Origin: a virus | Direction: 5' to 3' (one strand) | Length of the DNA: 64,000 nt | Virus record (IMG/VR): IMGVR_UViG_3300050343_000147 | Coordinates: 1 to 64,000 of that record | Shown: positions 38,622 to 48,582 of the stretch, piece by piece | How positions within the stretch are numbered: the stretch's first letter is position 1 | Layout of the letters: each line of letters starts with the position of its first letter | Position numbers and translations under genes: made by a program | Notes under the pieces: model-generated | The model's database searches: none | Seen by the model: only the letters and a program-made list of their open reading frames with translations | Told to the model about the DNA's origin: nothing

Positions 38622-39288
38622 TTAATTTAATCCTAGAGTATATATTTTTCCCCAAACCACACTTCCATCAGAAATTTTAAATTTCATTATAACAGCTTTA
38701 ACTTGTCTATATGAAGTTGCACTAGGGTTTGATCTTCTTGTTTCTGCTGGATTATTGTTTGGTGCATTATATGTAAATTGACCTCCAGCTCCTGGATCAT
38801 TTTCTTGATTTTGAGTTGCAACATATATATAATCATCATTCATTTCAATAAACTGCCAAACTCCTGGACCAACATTTGGAGCATTATTAACAAAAACAGT
38901 ATACAACGCTATTGCTTTAAACCATTTAACAGAAGTTAGATTTCCAGCTTCAGTATTGTAACATACTAAAAAAGTAAGAGGATTGTACCAATCATTTATA
39001 TCTGGCTGAATAGGTGAAACAGTTGTAATTCCATTACCTATTGTTGTTCCCCCCGCACGCCGCTACGTTTTCATTGTTACTAGCTATACCTTGAAAACAA
39101 GCATTAAAATTTCTATCAGGACCGCTTGATGTCGTGGCTTGCATATACGTATCATAATAAGTTTCAAAATTTAAATCCGTATCAAACTTAACTATGTGAC
39201 CTACACTAAACTTTTGAGGAGCTATAGGATTGCTCAAAGGTATGGGTGGAAAACATGTTCCAGCTGCGTATATTTTTATCTCACTCAT
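38622..39288 (-). CDS. Appendage beta protein with one-base slip in a C6/G6 run
   Basis: Start 39288 (MSEIKIYAAGTCFPPIPLSN). At 39051-39056 six C (+ strand) break the frame; with five, the reading continues TTIGNGITTVSPIQPDINDW to the stop at 38622, giving 222 residues. Beta-rich with WFKAIALYTVFVNNAP and GDGSVVWGKIYTLG-like ends, resembling blades of a beta-propeller. The gene begins 10 bp after the propeller-like 379-residue gene and may form one appendage with it. The homopolymer could be a sequencing slip or a true phase-variable run. Confidence 0.6.
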
Positions 39289-39298
39289 ATTATTTTAT

Positions 39299-40438
39299 TT
39301 AACGTGAATCAAATGCTCCAAAACAAGTAATATCATTAAATCCAGTTGTATTAGAGTTTGGCATATTTGATCCAGTGCCAGTTCCAACACCACGGTTTAT
39401 TTGCCAAACTTTAAATGTTGGTGTAGTAAGAGCAACTGAGGTTCCTGTACTAGTTGTTTTGTCGTATTTCATTTTTGTAATACCACCATTCCATTCTCTG
39501 TCATTAGCTAAATTTTCGTTTTTAATTTGATTAACAACATATATATTTATTATATCTTCGTCTAAAACAGAAGTATTATCCCATTGATTTATAAACTCGT
39601 TAGATAAAGACGCTGCTCTAGGTTGAGAATAATGATAACCTTGTTGGTGCGTACTATCATTAATTTGTCTAGTCCAACCAGTATATTGCCAAAGTTTAGG
39701 ATATGTATCGCCATTATATGTAGACGTGTTTATAGAAAAGATGCCATATCTTCTTATATCAACAGCACCGTCGTCGCCAGTTGTTGCAAACTCTTGATCT
39801 AACCAAAAAATCTTAGTTTCATCACCTTGTAAATAAATAGCATCAGCCGCTACGTGGTTAATTGAACCAGGATAATCTATAAAGTGACCGTTGTCAGACA
39901 TTCCTCTAAAAGAATTAGTAATTGAACTAGTGTAAAAAGATCTTAAATATTGTTGCCAAACAGGATAGTATCTATTGGTGGATGTGGAATAAGATCCACC
40001 AACTATTATCATATCTTCATCTGAATTTATTGTTAAAATACCACAAGCATTCCATTGACCATTTGATTGAGAAACGCCTGGAGCTAATGGACCTAATATT
40101 ACCGATGTGGATAAGGGATCACTATTATTGGGAACTACGTTGCTTCCGCTAGTTGTATATTTTTTACCATTTAATCCAGGTGCATAAGTAGTGTTTATTA
40201 TCCACCAAGGGCTTGTTGCAGCAACAAATGTTCTACCATAAAAATCAGAATACTTATAAGAAGGCGTAACATTCATTGGTGGAAATACTGGCGTTGAATT
40301 AGCATACAAACCTACAAACGAAACAGCTGTAGGTGTGGTTCCAACTGTTCCAGCTAAAGGTCCAGTTGTAGATCCAACTCTTGATGCTTCAAGGTTTATT
40401 GCTGTAGCGGATATTGGTCCACTTGTTGGTAATGCCAT
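39299..40438 (-). CDS. Beta-propeller-like appendage protein
   Basis: The 379-residue N-terminus MALPTSGPISATAINLEASR is a common virion-anchoring start in marine phages. The rest repeats strand/Trp patterns (PWWIINTTYAPG, KLWQYTGWTRQIND, FKVWQINRGVG) like WD/Kelch propeller blades. It ends CFGAFDSR. It starts exactly at the stop of the large fibre gene. Probably receptor- or glycan-binding. Confidence 0.6.
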   Translation of the reverse strand: MALPTSGPISATAINLEASRVGSTTGPLAGTVGTTPTAVSFVGLYANSTPVFPPMNVTPSYKYSDFYGRTFVAATSPWWIINTTYAPGLNGKKYTTSGSNVVPNNSDPLSTSVILGPLAPGVSQSNGQWNACGILTINSDEDMIIVGGSYSTSTNRYYPVWQQYLRSFYTSSITNSFRGMSDNGHFIDYPGSINHVAADAIYLQGDETKIFWLDQEFATTGDDGAVDIRRYGIFSINTSTYNGDTYPKLWQYTGWTRQINDSTHQQGYHYSQPRAASLSNEFINQWDNTSVLDEDIINIYVVNQIKNENLANDREWNGGITKMKYDKTTSTGTSVALTTPTFKVWQINRGVGTGTGSNMPNSNTTGFNDITCFGAFDSR

Positions 40439-43400
40439 TACTTATTACAATTACAGTTATTTGACTTTAATTCCTCTATTTCAGCTTTTAGTTCTTTTAT
40501 AGCTTCTAGTAATATTGGTGTTATACCTTGATGTCTCATTGATAGCATACCGTTATCATTTTCTCTAACAAGTTCTGGTAAAACTTTCTGAACGTCTTGA
40601 GCTATAAATCCTATATCTTCTTTTATATCAAGTATATCTTCTGATTTATTTTTCCAATCAAATGTTACACCTTGTAGTTTACTTACTTTATCTAAAGCTG
40701 ATTCAATTGGTTTAATATTTTCTTTTAATCTAATATCTGATGGTGAACCATAAGCTACAATATCTCCAGAAACTGTAAAAGTACCACTTGAATTTAATTT
40801 ACCTGTTTGAGCTGGTGTTGATCCTGTTCTTAAACAAACTGCAAAACCAGATATTGTAGGTCCTTCATTTGCTTGATCATAAAAAGTTGCTGTACTAGTT
40901 GTAGGATTTGAGTGATTAGCTCTAAACCTATATGAATCAGCAACAACATCTCCAGTAACTGTAAAATCTCCAGTGTAAGCACCTGACATAGTTAATGTTC
41001 CTGAAGTAGTAATAGTACCACCAGATAAACCATTTCCAGTTGCAACACTTGTAACAGTTCCAGTAGTTGGTGGAGCTGTCCATACCAAATTTATAGAACC
41101 TGAAGCTTTTGATAAATAATAACCCGAGCCTGGCGCTGCTACTTTTGGCATTCTCCAAAATGTATTACCTATAGTTGAAGTTGCTGTTGGACCAGTTAAT
41201 TCTAAATTACCATTACCATAAAGTTTTAATGTTGTGTTATCAACCGGTGTGCCTGATGTATTAAATCTATTTATAAAAGCAAAATAAGCATTATCGTTTT
41301 CAGATTGTGTAGCTCCAGACCCTGTAGCATAATATATTTCATTTTCTCTAGAACCACCTGAATTATTCCACACCATAGCCATACCAGTATCATAAGTAGT
41401 AGGTGGAGCGGTTGATTGTGCATTTCCACTTACATAAAAATAAGCCCCAGCATTAGTGCCATTAACAGTTAAACTACCAGTAAAATTAGTTGCTATAGAA
41501 GACGAAGCGCCTCTTGCTGTAACTGATTGTAAAGTATCAGTTTCAGTATATGAAGTTAAATATCTACCATCTAAATTAATAGTAGCTCCAACAGCAGCAT
41601 TATTACCAGTTATACTTAAATCACCGTTAGAATCATTAAAAGTTCCACCTGTTACAAAATAGTTTGAACCTGCACTTGGTGTTGCCCAAGATCCATCACC
41701 TCTTAAAAAAGTTGTAGCACTTCCTCCAGTTGGTACATATCCAACATTAGTGGTTCCAGCATAATACTTTGAAGTTAATGTAAGAACTCTACCGTTTATA
41801 CCTTGACCTAAAGGAGCACCAGTAGATGCTGCAACAGCTAAAGTAACACTTGTTATTCCAGTATCAGCTACGGTATAATTAGGTATATTTAAAACGCCTG
41901 CGTTACTAAGTGTTGAAGCTCCTGAAGTTCCTGTAGTTGTTAATGATTGAAAAGTTTCTGTCGCTTCTGAAACTAAAGTTGAACTTGCACCGGCTGGTAA
42001 TAACATTGTATTAGTGACACCTGCACTATGAGGTTGTGATTTTAATATTTGACCATGTGTTCCATCATAACACATTAGTTTAATACCACCATCAACAGTG
42101 CCCGCACCATCAACTTGTAATAAACCAGCAGAAGGTGAAATTTGATCAATTACAGGTGTAGTTAATGTTTTATTGGTTAACGTTTGAGTACCTGTTAATG
42201 TAACCACAGTACTGTCTATAGAAAATTCATCTGTAGCTGACAAGAGTAAACCTGTTCCATTTGTATACGTTGTGTCGTCTGAATCTATTGTTATAGCTGT
42301 ATTTCCAGTTCTAGTAATTGTTGTTCCACCTGAACCTGTTAAAATAACATCATTATTACTTCCAGTTAAAGGATCTAATCTTAAAGCTGGATTAGTATTT
42401 GAACCTCCTGTTGTTACAGCTAAAAAAGAATAAGTAGTATTATTAATATAACTAGGTACTTGCCATTTATTACCTTCAGTTAAAAATTTAGTTGTAATTG
42501 TAGAGGTTCCAGTAGCAGCGGCACTTAAATCGGCTGTAACTGTTATTGATCCTGTACTAGCTGAATTAGGTGTTAAATTAATATAAGTTCCATCAGTTGT
42601 ATCCACACTGTTAACCCCAGAAGCTGTTGCTGGTACCCTAGTCCATGACCCACTACTAGATGATCCACTCCAGATAACCGTATCGCCTATACTCCAGCTG
42701 TTTGGTGTTGTATTAGCTCCATTAGGCGTTGCATTACCGGCAACACTACATATGTAAAAATCACCATTACTATAAGGACTAGGTCCAATTGGCGGAGGTA
42801 TTAGGTATGGCATACCACCACTACCACTTGAGGCATCCCATGTTCCTTGAAATTGCGAACCTATACTTGACCAGGTTCCATCCCCTCTTAAATAAGTAGA
42901 GTTTGTTCCACCATCAGGCACATAACCAACTAAACTCCCACCTTTATATTTTTTAGATGATAAAGTTAAAGATCTTAAGTTAGAATTAATAACAGCTGTT
43001 AATGGTGTGTTGTTAACCGTTGCATCCGCTACACCAACAGACTCACTAATTATACCTTGCCCAGGCGGTATACTCCAGGTTTCATCACTAGTTAAATAAT
43101 ATTTATCTGTGTTTGGCCAAGTTGAAGCAGGTGGTGCTGGAACCAACCCTTTTGTACCTATAACTCCAGTAGGTGGATTACCTGTTCCTACAGCTGCTTC
43201 AAAAACAGTATTTGGTGCGGCTGTACTAGCAATTTCTATTTCACCTGCTCCTACTCTAGTTACTGTTATAAGATCCCCTCCTGAAATTTGTATAGAATCA
43301 TCAGTTGTAGAGCTAGCATCAAGTGTTATTAACGGGTCATTATTATCACCTTGAGATGATTGGTCTACGTCTAAAGTATATCTTGGGACATTCGGTATGT

Positions 43401-46212
43401 TTAAAACCCCTGCAGCACTCAGTGTAGCTACGCTCATATAAGGTGAAGTTGGAATAGCAGTTGTTGTTAAGCTTTCAACAACACCGTCACCAGTTCCAGC
43501 ACCGATTTGTGTTCTAACCATAGTCGCTGTAACATTACCAGCAAAAGACAAACTTGGAATGGCTGCACCATCAGATATAACGGCTGGTATACCTGTATCA
43601 GGTGAATCATTTGTTATTGTTATTGTGTTATTTGATGCGCTAGATATAGATATATCGGAACCATCTACAAAAGTAATAGTTCCAGCAGCTGCACCAGTAC
43701 TTGTATCGTTCAATGTTATTATCTTTGCAGCACTTGTTAAAGTATATGTATTGTTGTCTCCAGTTGAATCAACTCGCCAAGCTGGATTACCATTAGTATC
43801 TGTTTTCCAAACTAAATTAGCATCAGTAGCGGCGGGAGCGGCTACATAACCAGCCACTGTAACAGCATTAGCAACCCAAGTGTTTGTTGCGTTTATAGTT
43901 AATAAATCATCTGCTCTTGTAAAAGTAACATTTGAACCTTGTTTAAACACCATCGTATCTTGAGCCGTAGAATCTGCCGATAAAACTAAATTATATTCTC
44001 CAGCTGTAACACTTGCTGTACCTGCTAAATCATACAACGTATTATCATTAGCAGCAGCTATAGTTAAAGAATTTGCCGCTCTTGTAAATGTAATATTGGA
44101 ACCTTTTGTAAACACCATCGTGTCTTGAGCTGTTCCATCGGCTGATAAAACTAAATTATAATTAGCAGCAGTAGTACCATCTGCAGCTCCAGCTAAAGCA
44201 TATAGTGTGTCATCATTATCATTAGGTGATGTCAATGTCATTACAAAATTACCATCACTATTAGGATCTGTTAATACAGTTGATAAAGCGCCTGTTGCTC
44301 CAACAAATTGAACTGTTTTACCACTAGCAACATCACCAGTGCTAGGAGTTCCTTGATTATCTTTTATTTCCCAATCATATGATGTATCTGTCCAAGGCAC
44401 ATTAACAACTAGGTTTTCGCTTTGATCGTCTAGTTGAATCTTATATGTTTGATTAGCTGTTGTTGAAAGACTTTCTGGCACAGCTGAAGCAGTTGAATCT
44501 ACATTAACATCAAACTCTAGTGTATTTAACGTTAAACCTATCCCCGCTGTATATGTTGTATTTGTTGCGGCTATATCTATTGTGCTCGCGTCTGTTCTTG
44601 ATAATGTAACATTATTTCCACCCGTTAATACAATAGCATCGTCTGTACCATCACTACCTTTTAAATTTATACTTGTTGTGGCTGAAGGTACGTCGACAGT
44701 ATAAGTTGTGTTGTTATCTGTTGTATAAGCGGGTACCGCCCAAGTGTTGTTTTTTGTTAAGAATCTTTGTGATGTGCCAGTGTTGTTTCCATCAGCAGCA
44801 CTTAGATCAGCTGTAACAGTCACAGCACCAGTTGTAGCTGTATTAGGCGTTAAATCAATAAAAGTACCGTCAGTTGTTGTTAAACTGGTTACACCTGAAT
44901 TTGTAGCAGGTACTCTAGTCCAAGCAGTTCCATCATAAACACACCAATCTCCTAAAGCCCAAGTACTAGGTTCGTTAGTTCCTCCGTTTGGATAAGCAGT
45001 TCCCGCGACATCACATATCCATAAAAACCCTGCACCTTTGTTAGCTGCTAAAGTTAAATCTGGACTTCCACCGCTACCACCTGAAGCATCCCAAGTTCCT
45101 TTAAATATTAAACCTGTAGGTATTGCTTCCCAAGTACCATCACCTTTTAAGTAAGTAGATGATGTTCCACCTTCAGGTACATAACCTACATTAGCACCAC
45201 CAATATATTTAGCTGATGTTAGAGTTAACTCTCTGTTAGCTATACTCTCAACTAAAGGTGCACCTGCTGAATCTGCTGTAGCCAAAGTAACACCAGTTAT
45301 ACCAGTATCTGTACCAGTTAAAGTTATTGTGTTTCCTGTTTGTGCAGCTGTAACACTACCATCGCCTAATATTAAAACAGTTCCACCACTATCGCTTAAC
45401 AATACACCAGAATCAGTGTTGTCTGTTCCAGTACCTGCTATTGTTTGTATCGTATCGCTCCAAGGAACTGTAACCAACATTTTTTCACTAGCTAATGTAA
45501 CTGGATAATCTCTAGTTGATGTTTGTGTATAACCTATTTGTACACCACCTCTTATACCATCTGCCGCTAGAGGCAATGTATATATTGTGTCTGTCCAAGG
45601 GACATTTACATAAGCTCTTTCATTATCTAATTCTAATGGATAGTTTTTACCAGCCTCTGTGTAGCCTATTTTTACACCACCTAATGCTACAGTTGTTGCA
45701 ACTGGTAAAACATATTGAGTTGGTATTGTTGGAAAAGTAACTAAGTTACCTAAACCATTTATGTATTGAGCAGCTGTCCCCGCGCCTGTAACCGTTAGTA
45801 TACCAGCTTGAGTTATAGGTGAGTTAGTGACTGTAAATGCTGCTGGCATTGATAAACCAACGCTAGTTACACCTTGAGCAGCAACATTAACCCATTGCGT
45901 TCCTGTAGCTGTAGAACTAAGTAATTGCCCTGCTGTTCCTGGTTGGTTACTTGAATCGTAATAACCACCTGAAACTTTTAAACTATTAGAAATAATAATA
46001 GAATTAGTTGTTGTATTACCTATATTAGTAACCTGTTGTAAATTTTGCGCTGCACCTTGACTAGCGATTAAATCAAGTAAAGATCCTACGGTAAAACTAA
46101 CAGTTGGATTACCATGCACTGGGTTTACAGCATCCTCGTCATAAGTTATAGTACCTATAAGTAAATCATCTCTCTTTGGTGTGTTTAAAGGGTATGAATA
46201 TATTATCGCCAT
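40438..46212 (-). CDS. Giant tail fibre with C-terminal S74 intramolecular chaperone
   Basis: The 1924-residue protein has N-terminal anchor MAIIYSYPLNTPKRDDLLIG shared with two other fibres here. It has many Thr/Asn/Gly beta repeats. A module FKGTWDAS(S/G)GSGG...W(A/S)LGD occurs twice, near residues 370 and 1125. The C-terminal ~100 residues (SDIRLKENI, GFIAQDVQKVLPEL, ILLEAIKELKAEI) are the peptidase S74 chaperone, which trimerises the fibre and then cuts itself off at the Ser of the SD-x-R-x-KE motif. It is uninterrupted, unlike the region just left of it. Confidence 0.85.
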   Translation of the reverse strand: MAIIYSYPLNTPKRDDLLIGTITYDEDAVNPVHGNPTVSFTVGSLLDLIASQGAAQNLQQVTNIGNTTTNSIIISNSLKVSGGYYDSSNQPGTAGQLLSSTATGTQWVNVAAQGVTSVGLSMPAAFTVTNSPITQAGILTVTGAGTAAQYINGLGNLVTFPTIPTQYVLPVATTVALGGVKIGYTEAGKNYPLELDNERAYVNVPWTDTIYTLPLAADGIRGGVQIGYTQTSTRDYPVTLASEKMLVTVPWSDTIQTIAGTGTDNTDSGVLLSDSGGTVLILGDGSVTAAQTGNTITLTGTDTGITGVTLATADSAGAPLVESIANRELTLTSAKYIGGANVGYVPEGGTSSTYLKGDGTWEAIPTGLIFKGTWDASGGSGGSPDLTLAANKGAGFLWICDVAGTAYPNGGTNEPSTWALGDWCVYDGTAWTRVPATNSGVTSLTTTDGTFIDLTPNTATTGAVTVTADLSAADGNNTGTSQRFLTKNNTWAVPAYTTDNNTTYTVDVPSATTSINLKGSDGTDDAIVLTGGNNVTLSRTDASTIDIAATNTTYTAGIGLTLNTLEFDVNVDSTASAVPESLSTTANQTYKIQLDDQSENLVVNVPWTDTSYDWEIKDNQGTPSTGDVASGKTVQFVGATGALSTVLTDPNSDGNFVMTLTSPNDNDDTLYALAGAADGTTAANYNLVLSADGTAQDTMVFTKGSNITFTRAANSLTIAAANDNTLYDLAGTASVTAGEYNLVLSADSTAQDTMVFKQGSNVTFTRADDLLTINATNTWVANAVTVAGYVAAPAATDANLVWKTDTNGNPAWRVDSTGDNNTYTLTSAAKIITLNDTSTGAAAGTITFVDGSDISISSASNNTITITNDSPDTGIPAVISDGAAIPSLSFAGNVTATMVRTQIGAGTGDGVVESLTTTAIPTSPYMSVATLSAAGVLNIPNVPRYTLDVDQSSQGDNNDPLITLDASSTTDDSIQISGGDLITVTRVGAGEIEIASTAAPNTVFEAAVGTGNPPTGVIGTKGLVPAPPASTWPNTDKYYLTSDETWSIPPGQGIISESVGVADATVNNTPLTAVINSNLRSLTLSSKKYKGGSLVGYVPDGGTNSTYLRGDGTWSSIGSQFQGTWDASSGSGGMPYLIPPPIGPSPYSNGDFYICSVAGNATPNGANTTPNSWSIGDTVIWSGSSSSGSWTRVPATASGVNSVDTTDGTYINLTPNSASTGSITVTADLSAAATGTSTITTKFLTEGNKWQVPSYINNTTYSFLAVTTGGSNTNPALRLDPLTGSNNDVILTGSGGTTITRTGNTAITIDSDDTTYTNGTGLLLSATDEFSIDSTVVTLTGTQTLTNKTLTTPVIDQISPSAGLLQVDGAGTVDGGIKLMCYDGTHGQILKSQPHSAGVTNTMLLPAGASSTLVSEATETFQSLTTTGTSGASTLSNAGVLNIPNYTVADTGITSVTLAVAASTGAPLGQGINGRVLTLTSKYYAGTTNVGYVPTGGSATTFLRGDGSWATPSAGSNYFVTGGTFNDSNGDLSITGNNAAVGATINLDGRYLTSYTETDTLQSVTARGASSSIATNFTGSLTVNGTNAGAYFYVSGNAQSTAPPTTYDTGMAMVWNNSGGSRENEIYYATGSGATQSENDNAYFAFINRFNTSGTPVDNTTLKLYGNGNLELTGPTATSTIGNTFWRMPKVAAPGSGYYLSKASGSINLVWTAPPTTGTVTSVATGNGLSGGTITTSGTLTMSGAYTGDFTVTGDVVADSYRFRANHSNPTTSTATFYDQANEGPTISGFAVCLRTGSTPAQTGKLNSSGTFTVSGDIVAYGSPSDIRLKENIKPIESALDKVSKLQGVTFDWKNKSEDILDIKEDIGFIAQDVQKVLPELVRENDNGMLSMRHQGITPILLEAIKELKAEIEELKSNNCNCNK

Positions 46213-46215
46213 TTA

Positions 46216-48582
46216 TTATTTATTTTTTAATATTTCTATTTCAGCTTTTAGTTCTTGTATTGCTTTAACTAATAAAGTAACTATTTTAGAGTAATCAACA
46301 CCTTGCATTTCTTCTGCATCTTTTTCTCCCACAACTGCATCTGGTAATACTTCTTGTAATTCATGAGCCATAACTCCATAACTTCTGCTTTCATTTGTTT
46401 TCCATTTAAAGTCATAAACAGGTATTTTAGAAACCATATCTAAACCTGCAAAGTCTTGTAAATCTTCTTTTAACCTATAATCAGAAGATGTGCTATAGGT
46501 AGTTGAAGAAGTTGTAAGATTTATTGAACCAACTGCTGTACTTCCATTTGCAAACCTTACAGCTTGATTACTTCCTGAAGCAGTTTTTATGCCTAAATTT
46601 TGACTAGTAGCGTCAATAACTAATTTATGTCCACCAACACCACCAACAGTAGTACTTTCAGTTCCTATTCCGACGTTTCCTTTAATATAGGTTTTACCAT
46701 CTGCTTGTATCGTAAAAACGTCGCCGCTTGCAGCATATCCTCCCGAATATAAATCTGTGACTACAAACTTACCTTGCGATCCAGTATATGTAACACCAAT
46801 TCTTCCCACTGTATTAGTTGCTGTTATACTGTCAGTAAAGTTAATAGCTGCCAAACCCCCTATGTTTCCACTCCATCCACCGTTAAAAGATAATTGTAAA
46901 AAATCAAAATCTGTTCCCCCGGATAACATGCTTTTAATAACCTTAACATTTCCATCATTAACAGTTAGTTTAGCTGTAGGATTAGTCGTCCCAATCCCGA
47001 CTTTTCCGGGAATACTAACATAAGTAGCCGCCCTGTCTCCAAACATAACTAATGATCCAGCGGCATTGTTATTGTGGCCCCACATTCCCCATTGACCATT
47101 GCCAATTTGTGTTAATCCAGTCCAAGTATTTCCGCTTGATCCAACAATAGAAGTGCCACCTCCTCTATAACCTAATGACATGCCATATTTATCCATAGCA
47201 GCTGTGCTTGAATTATGCTCTGTGAAAAATATTCTACTTGAACCTTCGCCACTACTATCAGTATTTCCTTCAATAGATATAAATCTACCAGATGTGTTTG
47301 TGCCATTTCCTGGTAAACCAAAAGTTTGGTTACCCATTATAGTTAGCTTAGCTGATGCAGCAGGTGAAGCCGTTCCGATCCCGACGTTTTCTGAACTATC
47401 TAATGTTATTCCTCTGTTAGTTATTCCTGAACCACCACCATTTTGTATTTGTAATTTATTTGTTGCATTATCTAAAATAATCTGTGCATAGTTATCATCA
47501 TCTGCATCTCCTAATGCAAGAAACGATAAACCATTAGTAGTGTTAGATTTTATGTTTATTGCAGTTGATGTAGTACCATCTATAGTAAGTTTTCTTGAGG
47601 GCGAAACCGTTCCAATTCCTAATCCAGTTGAGTTCCATCTACCTAAGGTTCCACCACTTCGTTTAAAATCAATATAATTCGTACAGTCTAGTGTTAAAGG
47701 ATAGCCTGTGTCAATATGAAAACCGGTTGATGCACGGGTGTCATAATCAATCCCTATTTTATTATAAACTGTATCATCACTATTAAACGTCCAGTTTATA
47801 AATCCACTTGTGCCAGTTGCTCCAGATTTTATCCACATACTAGCGTTTGACGCATCAAGTTGTAAATCACCAACAACTTCTAATTTTTTATATGGCGAAG
47901 CCGTTCCGATTCCTACGTTTCCTGAACTATTTACAACTAAAGCATTGCTATTAAAGTTTGTTACTGCAACTTTAAATACATCTGCGGAATCATCATAACC
48001 TACTCTAAATGTTCTTGATGGATTTTTAAAATCTATAAATGAATCTGCTTCTGAAGTATTCTCTAATTGAATTGCTGCAACAGAATCACTTTCAACGTGT
48101 AAAATTCTTTCAGGCGAAGTCGTCCCGATACCTAAATTACAATCATTGAAATAACTAGTACCAGATCTTACATCTAAAACAGCAGTACCTGTATTGGCAC
48201 CATAAGAACCATATGCAAATCTAGCTATTGCTGCATCACCAAAAACCCCCAAAGAGTTTTGACAATACAAAGGGTAAGATCCATTACTATTATTTCTAGT
48301 TAATAAATTATAACTAGAATTTGTTGATCCTGTTCTAAAACCACCACTACTATAAATTATACCTGAAAAAGTTGCACTAGTTCCAGATAAAGGTCCAGTT
48401 AATGTTCCACCTGTTAAAGGTAAATATGGTCCACCAATAACAGTTGAAGCTGCTACCCAAGTTGGGGCTGCATTACCATTTGATCTTAATATCTGCCCAG
48501 AAGTTCCATGAGTATTACTAAAAAGTATAGCCCCAGTGGAATGGACGTCAAATAATCCGTTTATATTAGATAATGATGCCAT
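46216..48582 (-). CDS. Tail fibre with MASLSNIN anchor and S74 chaperone
   Basis: The 788-residue N-terminus MASLSNINGLFDVHSTGAIL shares the (S/N)LSNIN anchor with the next two fibres. The shaft has repeated SSGNVGIGT-x-SP units. The C-terminal ~90 residues (SSDYRLKEDL, YGVMAHELQEVLPDA, LLVKAIQELKAEI) are the S74 self-cleaving chaperone. It starts at the stop of the next fibre. Confidence 0.85.
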   Translation of the reverse strand: MASLSNINGLFDVHSTGAILFSNTHGTSGQILRSNGNAAPTWVAASTVIGGPYLPLTGGTLTGPLSGTSATFSGIIYSSGGFRTGSTNSSYNLLTRNNSNGSYPLYCQNSLGVFGDAAIARFAYGSYGANTGTAVLDVRSGTSYFNDCNLGIGTTSPERILHVESDSVAAIQLENTSEADSFIDFKNPSRTFRVGYDDSADVFKVAVTNFNSNALVVNSSGNVGIGTASPYKKLEVVGDLQLDASNASMWIKSGATGTSGFINWTFNSDDTVYNKIGIDYDTRASTGFHIDTGYPLTLDCTNYIDFKRSGGTLGRWNSTGLGIGTVSPSRKLTIDGTTSTAINIKSNTTNGLSFLALGDADDDNYAQIILDNATNKLQIQNGGGSGITNRGITLDSSENVGIGTASPAASAKLTIMGNQTFGLPGNGTNTSGRFISIEGNTDSSGEGSSRIFFTEHNSSTAAMDKYGMSLGYRGGGTSIVGSSGNTWTGLTQIGNGQWGMWGHNNNAAGSLVMFGDRAATYVSIPGKVGIGTTNPTAKLTVNDGNVKVIKSMLSGGTDFDFLQLSFNGGWSGNIGGLAAINFTDSITATNTVGRIGVTYTGSQGKFVVTDLYSGGYAASGDVFTIQADGKTYIKGNVGIGTESTTVGGVGGHKLVIDATSQNLGIKTASGSNQAVRFANGSTAVGSINLTTSSTTYSTSSDYRLKEDLQDFAGLDMVSKIPVYDFKWKTNESRSYGVMAHELQEVLPDAVVGEKDAEEMQGVDYSKIVTLLVKAIQELKAEIEILKNK

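Noticed and set aside
38622-40438. Diversity-generating retroelement acting on the appendage genes
   Set aside because: No reverse transcriptase, template repeat or adenine-mutated duplicate was found in the window.
43109-43849. Plus-strand open frames inside fibre and virion genes
   Set aside because: They are antisense shadows of long, intact minus-strand genes, lack A/T leaders and have low-complexity Val/Pro/Ser translations.
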